Below, piece by piece: positions 11,975 through 22,530 of a stretch of 64,000 nucleotides of DNA; positions within the stretch are counted from its first letter, which is position 1, and every line of letters begins with the position of its first letter. Both the position numbers and the translations under genes were made by a program. The DNA comes from Crotalaria pallida (lineage: Eukaryota > Streptophyta > Magnoliopsida > Fabales > Fabaceae): NCBI GenBank assembly GCA_037953625.1, contig CM075650.1, forward strand, positions 144,613,206 through 144,677,205, written 5' to 3'. The notes below the pieces were generated by a model, which saw nothing but the letters and a program-made list of their open reading frames with translations, searched no databases and was not told the DNA's origin.

Positions 11975-12246
11975 ACTCGAGTCTTTTACAAAATACTCGA
12001 GTCTTTCATCCATTTTCTGAAAACGTGCATCAGGCAGGCCAAAACACTCGAGTGGTTCATAAAATACTCGAGTGGTTTGTTGAAAATCTTATTTCAGATA
12101 ATCCAAAAGACTCGAGTGGTTCATCAAATACTCGAGTTGTTCATCACCCAGAACACTCGAGTGATTCATCAAATACTCGGGTATTGAACTGGAATCCGGT
12201 GATTCTGCATCATGAAATACTCGAGTCTTTTCCCAAATACTCGAGT
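11975..12246. repeat. Five pairs of ACTCGAGT palindromes, each pair 20 bp apart
   Basis: Perfect 8-bp palindromes start at 11975/11995, 12046/12066, 12110/12130, 12155/(12175, one mismatch: ACTCGGGT) and 12219/12239. In every pair the start-to-start distance is exactly 20 bp; distances between pairs vary (51, 44, 25, 44). One more isolated copy lies at 13286. The sequence between motifs is only partly conserved (CAAATA or AAAATA before, CTTT or GGTT after). Confidence 0.9.
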
Positions 12247-13142
12247 CTTTCTGACAGCAGAAACACTACAATTTGGGTTTTTACATGCCATTTTCAATTC
12301 TAACCAATTTTAACTTAAATCAATGATCAACAGAACTTTGTTTACACATTTTAAACATGTCTCAATACTGATATTACATCAAATCTCAAAGAATCAAAGT
12401 CATTCATCAATTATGCATAAAATCACATTTTGAGCAACTTAAGATACCAAAATCAATTCCACTCACATTTTGCATGAAAACGGTGTTTATAAAGCACACA
12501 TGCAACATATTGAGCTTGCTCAAACTAAATTTAAAACACAGAAAGGCCTCCATGCCATAATCCTATTTCAAACTAAGCCCATAGAGTCTCATGGTGACTC
12601 TACACATTAAATTCAACAAATTAATCTTATTCTAGCGAATGTATAGCTTCACCCTTACCTCTAGGTTGTGTTTGATCCAAGAACTCACAGAGAAAGATGC
12701 TCTACCACTTAGTTCCACTAGCTCCTCACTGAACAGAGCAGTTTTCAGCAGAGTATCAAAACCGAATTGGTTGACACATGAAACAATAGTGAAAATTAGG
12801 GAAATTAGTTTCTCTAGATTCTCTGCAACATTTACTAACTAAAGAAACAAGTTTGAAATGGAATGGTTACTTGAGCTTACCAAAATCGAAGACCAAAGTA
12901 AGCTCCAGGAAACAGAGACAGTTTCTATACCACCAAAATATCAACCTCGTTCTTGAGCCACACTCAACCTCAACTCACGATTTTTGTGTCTTTGTAAAGC
13001 TCGTGATGTGAGCTTTACAATGGTGTATGGTTTTTGTATCAACTCTCAAAGATCAGAGAGAATCGAAGAAGAGAAGTCGGAAACCCTAACACATGCAAAC
13101 CTTCACGAATTTGGCAAAATGAGTGGTTGATTCATCAACCAT

Positions 13143-13160
13143 GGCTATTTATAGCCAAAT
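13143..13160 (-). promoter_or_regulatory. TATA-box region of the 3.49-kb element
   Basis: Minus-strand CTATTTATAGCC, itself nearly palindromic, in a fitting position for a U3 promoter reading toward lower coordinates; the leader after it contains a donor-like TTTTGGTAAGCTC at about 12880. Confidence 0.35.
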
Positions 13161-13762
13161 CAATGGCTCATGCAGGTCGACACGAAGACTAGGACGTGTT
13201 GCTGAAGTTGATTTCATGTCAACTCGTGAGATTTATGAGTGAGTGACTCATCAAACGCACTAACTCGTGCACTGCTGTCCAGAATACTCGAGTCTTTTGG
13301 CTAATTTTTGAAAAATAATTATTTTATTTCCTTTCCCTCCAAAATCTTTCTAATATTGCTTCTAGGTCCTAAAATAGAGACTAATATGCAAAATCCTTAT
13401 TTTTACATATTAATGATTTTCAAATTATTTTCCATGCATTCTCTTTCATCAATGCACACACACAAAACACATAATTAATCTAGGATTAAAAATAAAAATA
13501 ATTAATTATAAATAAACTTTATAATTAAACTTTCATTAATCAGAGATAAAAAATTTTGGGGTGTTACACTATGTAAAAACCTTTCATCTTCACAAGAACT
13601 TTGGTTGTCCAAAAATGCTTAAAAACATGCTCAATCAATATCTAAATTCTACAAGCTATGTCTACGGTTTTATCATGACTGCCATAAAGAACAGGCAAGG
13701 GATAATTGAACTTGGTAGAACTTGGCATCATGTTCTCAAGAATTAAATGTTTTTGAGCAATA

Positions 13763-14040
13763 CTCCGTCTGGTCCTATTTATAAGTCACATTCTAGAATG
13801 ATTATTTGGTCCTATATATTTATAAGTCACTTCGTATTTTCTAGGAGGTATTTATTGTTATTTTCTCTTATTTGCCCTTTGCCCATTAATGTGAAGTAAT
13901 ACATTATGAAATTCCCAATGCAAGTTAAGAGGGTAAGATTATAATGTTGAAGTATTTTTTTAAAGTTTCAAAAAACCTAACTACCTTCCTTGATCTGTGT
14001 GATATGGTTAAATATACCGTATAGATAGTACGAGAGGGAG
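13763..14040. mobile_element. Stowaway-like MITE
   Basis: TA flanks (13761-13762 and 14041-14042) and diverged inverted ends CTCCGTCTGGTCC and GAGAGGGAG, with the TTATAAGTCAC interior common to this plant MITE group. Confidence 0.7.
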
Positions 14041-14269
14041 TATAATGATTGAAATTTAGCATACTATGAAATTAGCATACCAGTACGCAACGAGGATTCT
14101 TGAGTTTGCTTTTCAATTCATATAATGATTGATTGAGCAGATGCATTAAATTATGACCTTGTTAATTGATTGATATGATAACCAAAACATTTAAAGTATG
14201 TTTTTTTATTCTTCAAAAATATATTATTTTTGTGAAACAGAAGGAGTTAGGGAATTGTTACTTCATCCT

Positions 14270-15085
14270 AAAGCCGTCAAAACAGGCCATAGGGTCGAGT
14301 TCGGGCCAAACCAGGCTTGGGCCAAACCCGCCCTAAGAGGGCTTCGTGCCCTGTGCGGGCCGGCTCGTATCCTCTCTCTTTTTTTTTTTTTTTTTGAAAA
14401 AAAAAATTTGTACAATTCAACCACTTCACATGTATAGTTCAACGTACCGAAAATTTTCTAAAATTCAACCACTTCACATATATTGTTTAACATACCGAAA
14501 ATTTCTACCATTCCTATTTATTTATTTATTTTTAAATTTCAACCGTCCAAAGTTCTTTATTTTTTTTAATTTCTACAGTTCCTATTTTTTTTAACACTGA
14601 AAATTGATAGTTTACATAAATATCAACACATGAGTACAAGAAAATTGGATTCCCTCATTCAACCATATTCAGACAACATGTTTCGGTTCAAACTTTATTT
14701 TTTTCTTTGGAGGTTGATTTTTTCAATATTTGCAAGTGACATATATATATATATATATAATAAATTTTCAAGTAGTGCATTATTTATTAGTTGTTGGATT
14801 TATTTTCTCATTCCATACTATATACTCATAGGGACAAAAGTCTTATGACTGATGTCACTAACAATTTATATATTTTTTTCAAAAAAATTAATGAATAAAC
14901 TTCCTTTATTTTTTACAAATGTTTTTTTAACCAATAATAAGTTTTTTTTTCCTTTTATAATGAACACATGCACATATAAAGTTAAGAAAGTGTGAATTTT
15001 TTTTCTTTTTAATTTTCAGGGTCGGCCCGCCGGCTATAACCTGCCAGGGTAACCCGAACCCGATCGGACAGGGCTAAAAAGCCCA
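14270..15085. mobile_element. Non-autonomous DNA element with GC-rich ends
   Basis: GC-rich ends in AT-rich DNA are roughly inverted: CAGGCCATAGGGTCGAGTTC on the left, and on the right the complement of a CCTGTCCGATCGGGTTCGG-type sequence. The interior is very AT-rich with T-runs and a TA repeat. A related GC-rich fragment lies at about 43350-43500. No ORF of interest; superfamily unclear. Confidence 0.45.
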
Positions 15086-15089
15086 GGTT

Positions 15090-17378
15090 GAATAAATATG
15101 CTATATTAAAAAGTACAAGTTCTATGATTTTTCGGGTTTTTTGGTCGAGTCGCAGGTCTACTTCATCTCATAATACTCTCTTTTTAAACATTATTCCTTT
15201 GTTTGAGTTTAACATTTGGTGTTTTCAAATTAGTTTTATATTAGATTTATATTTTGTATTATATTATGTTTATTTTTTTTTTATTGAAGAGAAAAAAGTT
15301 TATGTGAGTCAGATTTTGGGAGTTTATTTATCTTAAGACATGTCTTATGACTTTATAAATGGTTACAATTAAAGTTACTTATCGTTTACCGGCAATTAGA
15401 TTATTACTGTACATCATAACTTAAATCTGAACTCCTAATTTTGTTCGTTGTATGTTTTGACTTATGAGTTAATTCATTACCGATTGAATCAAATTTCTGT
15501 ATCATATTTATATCGTGTATTAGAAAAAATTTTAAAATTTTGTCCTATTTAATGTATCCCTACTAACATAAGTAGATTGTAAGGCGTGTATGTTGTGAGC
15601 TTGTGCTACGAAATGGTTGGTAAGCGACGATGCGGAGAAGGCTTAGGAGTAGGAGTAAGTGCAAAAGCTTTGGCCAGAGAGAACACAACTCAACTAATTT
15701 TTTATTATAGAAGAATAAATAATTCCATGATACGTGCTTAGGGTTCCTCTTTCACCGGACAGTGTTCAGCATAAAACCTTTGGCTTGTCTGCTATAAGAG
15801 AAGTTGTTAGATTCAAATCTGGGCCATGCACTATTCCTATCTTAACGCGTCCAAACGCCATTAATTTTTAAACCACTATTCTACTATACCCCTTCATATA
15901 ATTGAGATGTTAAATGTTTAAAATGTTCCCTTCCCTTGCATAGGTATCACATATGAAAACTAAATCAACCACATCAATGTTTACAATATTAGTAGTGTCT
16001 CGGAGGTAGTACAATTTTCCTACTTTTGAAGGAGAGTACATTGGGAAAGATAATGGATATGATATACACATAGAAACTGAGAATTGCATAAGAGATTCCG
16101 TGTGAGTTAGGAACACGTTAAAAAGTCCAACTATATTTGCCAAAAGGAGTTATGCATGCTATGTGATGTGGTACTTCAATTTGGTAAAGCCGCATAATAT
16201 GAAATAATGTCGAAACCTGAATTCAAATTTTGATGATAATATTTTCTTCGTATTTTTCATTAAAAAAATTATTTACCTATAAAAAATTCTTCTCTAAAAC
16301 GAACTTCGATAGTATACAAGATTGTATTGCCAAAAAAAAACTAGTATAGACACTATAGGTATTAAGTTGAGTTCCTTTGCAGTAGCACATATGACAATGG
16401 TTCAATTTCTATTTTATGTATAAAAAATACTCCTTCGATGATTAAATGGACTTTTTTATAGAAAATAACACGATAATTAAGAAATTAATTAAATTTATCA
16501 ATTGTATTGAAAATGATAACATGCATTTTGTGTATTTTTTTTTAAATTATTGACACTCTAAAAAAATTATTAACTAATACTATTGAAAATAGGAACAAAA
16601 ATATAAATTAAAGATAAAAATAGTGTCCAAAGAAGCTTATTTTTAGAATGGAAGGGAGTAACTTTATTAGGAACAAGTTATTATACTTCTATGATTGTTT
16701 TCCACCTTGAAAAATGTTAAGTTTCTAAGTATCACTTGAGGATCCTTCAAGCCAAAACACAATATAAAATAAAAGGAAGTTGCTATTCATTGCTTTTAGG
16801 GTAATAGATAAGAAATATAAAAATGCAAAGTTTATATTGAATATGATGTTTTTAATCTATTAAAATTAATATTTTTAGTCTTTTAGAATTTACTTTACAC
16901 TTTTGGAATCTTAGCTATTGCTTTAAAGGATAATGAATAGCAAATTCGAAAATAAAAAGGTATCCCTAAATCACAATATAGTGAATATACTTTAGCTTGT
17001 AGTTCAGGATGAATAATACTAGCCTATTCATTATGCACTGAATTCCACTTCAAAAAGCCTTTTCCAAGGTATATAGGCTGTCTTTGAGAAAACTTGCTGA
17101 AGACTAGTTGAATGCTAAAAGCTTATAAATTGACATATTTGTTGCCTTGTTGTTAAACCGACTGAAAAAGTAACAAAATTATGTAAAAAAAAAAAAAGTT
17201 TATAAAACAGGAGAAATCATAACTTATAACAAAAAATGATTTATAGACCTACAAAATTAGTCTACAAAATCGACTTACACCATAAAGAGTAATATATGTC
17301 ACTTGTTTATTATTGATTGGTTAACAAGTGACACATGTCAATTTCTTGTGATTAAGGTTGATTTTGTAGGTCATTCAA

Positions 17379-17423
<45 letters not shown>

Positions 17424-17860
17424 TCAACTTATAATCACTAAAATTCCTTCTAACCAAATATAATAATAGGCTTATTTTTTGTCAAATAATCCTGCATTGC
17501 CAAATACACTCACTAGTGACCAGAATAAAAGGAGGTAAACCTGGAATGGTTAAGAAACAACAAATAAAACAAAACCTACTGGTATTCTATAGCTATTCAT
17601 TTCTAGTATTTTATGAATGAAAATTGAAAGGCACGCACATATAGAGAAAGAAGAAATTCTGTATATACTAGTATAGGGTAGTACCTTGAAATAAGGGTTT
17701 GAACGTGCATGACACGAGGGACCACGTGGGGGTCTCCGGTGCCACCGGTATGTGCGTTCAAGGAAGCTCTCCTTAATCTTTTAGGCTCTAACCTAATTTT
17801 CGAGGTGGACCCTGCTTTTTACGTAATACTAGTATTTGTTTTACCAATAATAATAATAAT
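15090..17860. other. Intergenic DNA with small inverted-repeat elements
   Basis: No gene seen. It holds a Stowaway-like MITE at 16430-16658 (CTCCTTCG...GAAGGGAG, TA flanks), a small hairpin element at about 17265-17374 (GACCTACAAAA / TTTTGTAGGTC ends), and a (TA)n run at 17383-17420. Confidence 0.6.
16430..16658. mobile_element. Stowaway-like MITE
   Basis: Ends CTCCTTCGATGATTAAATGG and, inverted, ATTCTAAAAATAAGC...; flanked by TA on both sides. Confidence 0.6.
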
Positions 17861-18317
17861 CATTATTTGAGTAAGATCCATGCCATGCCTATTCTTTTCA
17901 AAGTAGTAAGTAATTTTATATTTGTAGTTGGTCTCAGTAAAAAAATTAAAAAAAAAAAAAGGTTAATTAAGATAAACTTGGACTTTAGTAGGGGCTCACG
18001 TGCTTTTCTTATCCTTAAACAACGTGCTCTTTTCCCCCTCCAATTTTCTATTTCTCCAAAGTTTGAGTCTCCAATTGTAAGCTTTAGTTTTTGTTTGGGG
18101 GTCAATGGGAATGAGCTTTTCAAGGGAACCTTAGTTTGAGGAATCGACGTTAATGTCCGTGGGCACTTCGAAAAGAAGGTTGGACTGCAAATACCCAAAA
18201 AATATGGATTCCTATGGTGTGACAACTTGTACGTGTGCATATAGTAGTATTGCATAAATTAATGCACAAACAAAAATTTAATTATAGGTAGGGCTATTAA
18301 GAAGGATATAAAAAAAA

Positions 18318-18868
18318 AGACTTATTTAAGTTTTTAGTCCCTGAACTTAGGTGTTCTTTTGGAATTATTCCTTAAACTTTTTTTCGATGCTTTGAGTCCT
18401 TAAACTTTGCTCAAATTTTGGAAACGGTCCTTTCATCACTTAAGTGGTGATATAACCGAGGATATGCCACGTCTCCTTCGCCACATTGATATGTAACATG
18501 TCAGATGATGCCACATGAATTTTCTAAATTAAAAAAAAAATCAAATTTATTAAAAATAATTAAAAATTGTATTTCTTAAAGAAAATCGAATCTTTTAATA
18601 AATTTAAAAAAAAATTATTTTTTTAATAAAAAAATATTGTTTTAATAAAAAAAATCATGTAGTGTCCCGTGACCCTACATAACACGTCACTCGTCGATAT
18701 TGTGAAAGTGGCGTGACATGTCGTCGGCTATACCATCACTTAAGTGACGAAAGGACCATTTCCAAAAATTAAACAAAGTTCAGGGACCCAAATTATCGAA
18801 AAAAAGTTTAAGGACCAATTCCAAAAGAGCACATAAGTTTAGGGACTAAAATGTTAAATAAGCCTAAA
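18318..18868. mobile_element. Non-autonomous inverted-repeat element (MULE/MITE-like), long TIRs
   Basis: Both arms, about 200 bp each, carry the same series in inverted order: GTCCCTGAACTTA, TTTTGGAATT, CCTTAAACTTTTTTTCGA, GGTCCTTTC, TCACTTAAGTG. A-rich flanks hide any TSD. The right end abuts, within about 20 bp, the TSD of the next SINE. Confidence 0.75.
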
Positions 18869-18903
18869 AAAAATCAGTAGTGTTATATATGAACATCCAA
18901 ATT

Positions 18904-19117
18904 CCTGCCAACTTGAAAACTTGGGAATGAGACCTGAGACTAAGAAGTCTCAGGTTCGATTTCCAATAGTCTCAGGTTTCATTCCCAGTTAACACACCTC
19001 GCTGGGAGAGGCATAGGAACGCGACCTCGTGCAGGATTAGTCTCAAGGTTCTTCCCTGGTATTAAGGATGCTCTTGGGGACACCTGTGGTACTGGCCAAA
19101 GAGTGCATAAATAAAAA
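18904..19117 (+). mobile_element. SINE, family 1, 5'-diverged, with 15-bp TSD
   Basis: TSD ATGAACATCCAAATT (18889-18903) versus ATGAACATCCAGATT (19118-19132), one mismatch. The body has a B box (CAGGTTCGATTTCC), the family-1 3' half (GGATTAGTCTCAAGG, CCTGGTATTAAGG, TGCTCTTGGGG) and an A-rich tail. A clear A box is missing, so the head is degenerate or truncated. Confidence 0.85.
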
Positions 19118-19439
19118 ATGAACATCCAGATTTGATATTTGGACAAACATATGGCTTGTGTTATATACAGAAACAATAAAATAAAGATTTATTTTATCTT
19201 TTCTGCATATAAGACAAACTAGATATTTGACATCAGAATGTTCACATAACATTTTTGAAAAATAATATAGAAGTAGCTACTTTAATTAAAGTTCTACTCG
19301 GTCGTAACATCACTCAACAAGAATAATAGTATATTCGTTTTCATAGGAGAAAAAATTATATTAAGAAGGAAGAATGAAGTATCATTACTCAAGGATAATA
19401 TGAACCCAGCGGCTAGAAACTAAACAAAGAGTGCAAATT

Positions 19440-19742
19440 AAGGCTATGTTTGGGATTTTTTGAGGAATAATAGAATAGGAGGGGAAAGTTTCTCATTTAT
19501 TGTGTTTCACTACTAGCTCCGCCTCAAATTAAAAAGACAGAATTTCGATGATTTAAGGAAAGATCGAATTTCATTCTATTGATTCCATCCCAAATTTGAG
19601 AAAAAGAATTAAGGTGATTTGAGGACAGATCGAGTTCTATTTTATTACATTTGAGAAATAAAAATTAAAATAACTTCTAAATAAGGAAATGCTTTTCATT
19701 CCATTTCATCCTTTTTATCATATCTATCCAAACATACTCTAA
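19440..19742. mobile_element. Short inverted-repeat element
   Basis: Ends GGCTATGTTTGGGA and, inverted, AGAGTATGTTTGGATAG; AT-rich interior with internal repeats of a GATTTGAGGACAGATCGA-like unit. No ORF. Confidence 0.5.
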
Positions 19743-20324
19743 TATAAACTAGACCTATATATTGATCATATTGATTTGTATTCTTGAAAATTGTATCTTA
19801 ATTATATCCCAAATCACGGCAATATATTACTAAATGACTTTTTTTATCCAACTTGGTGGAGTGATATGCTAGAAGTCTTTTATTTAATTTTTAAGTTTTT
19901 TTTCTTTTTAAAGTTGAGTTGAAAATTGAATATGATTCTGCAGGCCATTGCTAACAAAAACACATTCCAGAGATGATAAAAAAAAATAAAAAAAAAAAAA
20001 AAAAACACATTCCAGAACATATCTCTATACTTAGAACTGTTACACATGCATGCATGTACAGCAAAAGCTTTTATAGAAATATTGCTTTTTCTATGTATAT
20101 ACATCACGTGGTGTTATATTCTTTGTTTTTTTTAGGGTGAAGTTGTATTCCTAACTTCGTCAAACTATCTTCCATATCTTGCATGTGCTAGTTCGCTTTA
20201 TATCTTATGGATACAGTTATATTATATGGCCCAACATCGCCAGCTCCTACAAAATTTTTTAAAAAAAAAAAATCCTCATTTATATCAATTTTATTGGGTT
20301 GAAAACTTGAAAACATATATGGTA

Positions 20325-20601
20325 CTCCCTCCGTCCCTGAATATAAAGCTCTCTTGACACTTTTATTTTGTCCCTGTTTATAAAGCCCCATACCAATTTT
20401 CAATGATCATTAATTACTTTTTTCACAAACACCCATATTTCTTTAACACTTTTTAGATTCTCAATAATATTAATAGGGGTAATTTTGAAATTACATATCA
20501 AAAGTTCACATTTCCAATACAATTAACTAAATTATTTCACTTTCTTAATGAGCGTGAAATCCCTAAAAAACTTTATATTTAGGGACGAAAGATGATGCAG
20601 G
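20325..20601. mobile_element. Stowaway-like MITE
   Basis: Left end CTCCCTCCGTCCCTGAATA after TA; right end is a decayed inverted copy (TATATTTAGGGACGAAAG). Confidence 0.65.
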
Positions 20602-21223
20602 TATTCAACGAATCAACAAGCTTCCAATTTTTTTGTTGTTGTTTTGTGTTGAACGAACAGCTCCATATCGCGCATGTTGAGTTGTCCAAACTCAAAACCC
20701 ATTCCTTGAATTCGATTTTCTTTTTTATTTTTTATATAAAATAAAATAAATCTCATGGCACACGCGTTTTGAATTTATATACATAAGAATATTGGTAAGG
20801 TTCTCGATAGCATATCAAGATTCATTCTCAAAACCAATTGATAATGATATAAGTAAATATATAAATATTTAAATTATACTATATGTATGTTATAAGATAG
20901 AGAGTGTGAGACTCCCGACAATTATTCCATTTATAAGTGATTTTTAAATCCTAACCTTGACCGAAATAATAACTAGGTTTTATTAGTGACGTTAGTTTCA
21001 GGAGGACCATTGCATAGTTAAGGACCAATGATTTCAATCCTATCCAAATTATTGATTTGAAATATTTATGTAAGTTTTTTTAAAATATTTTGAATCAAAT
21101 GTTTGGATGGAATTGAGACCACCGATCCTTGACCATCAATAATTTCTCTAGTTTCAAGCTTCTGCCTATAATGATATGACAACGAAAATTGTGTTTCTCA
21201 CATACATTCTCTACTAGTTTATA

Positions 21224-21486
21224 CTTCATCCATATTATTTATAATATAAATTTTTTAAGATTGTGGTAGATAGTTTAAGAAATGTAATTAATATATTTTT
21301 TAATTAATTTTTTGTACCTTTTTTCTTTATTACCTATAATTAATTTCTCACTAATTATTTCTCTATAATAATTAAAGGTAAAATTGAAAAATCCATGATT
21401 AATATTGCATTGATTTTGTAAAAAGACTTGTATTATGGATTAAAAACATTTCTCTAAAAAAGACTAATATTGTGAAATAGAGGAAG
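21224..21486. mobile_element. Stowaway-like MITE
   Basis: TA-flanked; ends CTTCATCCATATT and, inverted, CTTCCTCTATTTCAC. Confidence 0.55.
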
Positions 21487-22530
21487 TAATCTAACATTTC
21501 AACATTCGATTAGATAAGAAAAAAGATGTAAAACAATGTCATATTGGGACTTCTTCCCTCCAAGGAGTGCCTATAGTTGCCATATTTGAGTGCCTATAAG
21601 ACAAAAATGGAGTGGCTATAGTTGCCATTCAAGTTGCGGAAGCTCTTACTGGCTCATAGCCACAAACACGTTGAAGATTTCGGCCCATTATATGCAAACT
21701 CAAAAATTAGGCCAGGTCAAAGAATAAAAAATAATGGCCCATGAAACAAAGCCTAACCAGTGCTACTTGCTTTTCGTCTTCTAGTGAAGTAGGGATTTTA
21801 GTTTTTTTTTACCCCAATTATTTTTTTTTTCCCGAAAAACCATTTTACAAGTTTTTTTTTTTCCGTTTTTTGTCTTTTTGAACCTCACCCTTTACTCATT
21901 GGCCCTCACCGCCTGAAACAAGTCGGATAAACTTTTTGGCCCCCACCCATTACTACCGATTTGCATAAGGCTGAAGAATTATCGACTATTTAAAAGCAAA
22001 AATACTTTCGACTTTTAAGAAGCGGAACAATTAAAGTGTTGAAATCCCAGAAATGCCCCTCCGTAAACTCTCCATCTTCCTTCTTTTTATTGTTTTGTAT
22101 GTGAATGAACGGAGAGACGATTTTGGTATTATAACAAATTTTTAATGTTTTCCGCCTGATGAGAGGCGGAATACTTTATTTTATTTACGACTTTAGAAAG
22201 GCGGAAGATAATACGACTTGCATAAGGCAAAAAATGTTTTATTTTGTTTTCGCCTTGTTTCAAGCGGAAAGAATCTTCCGACTTATTTCAAGCGGTGGGG
22301 GCCAATGAATAAAGAATAAGGTTCAAAAAGAAAAGGTCTTAAAATTTTGTATCTTAAGAAGTGAGTAGTGAACAAGTTTTAAAATTCAACATATGCGATG
22401 TCATCTTAGAATACGATATTTTTTGCTCAGAATATTAATTAATTTAATAGAATATGTGTAGTTTTTTCACATACATCAAGTGGTTAACGTACATGCTGAA
22501 TTTGCTCAAAAAGATATGTACGTTATGAGG

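Larger units (their letters stand above)
10079..13568 (-). mobile_element. 3.49-kb LTR-like element with TGTAACACCCC start and 5-bp TSD
   Basis: On the minus strand it starts TGTAACACCCCAAAA and ends ...GTGTTGCA, so the ends are 8-bp near-inverted repeats (TGTAACAC/GTGTTGCA, one mismatch). Flanks carry the same 5 bp, CTATG, at 10074-10078 and 13569-13573, as for LTR-element integration. A TATA box (CTATTTATAGCC) lies about 410 nt after the start on the minus strand. I find no second TGTAACACCC inside, and no gag-pol, so it is a candidate solo LTR of unusual length or a large non-coding derivative. It contains the 198-aa ORF at 10664-11257 and the paired ACTCGAGT palindromes. Class is inference. 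Confidence 0.6.

Noticed and set aside
11954..12303. Overlapping plus-strand frames rich in TRV/VHQ repeats
   Set aside because: They are read-through of the ACTCGAGT repeat cluster; the periodic amino acids follow from the DNA motif and there is no start context or domain.
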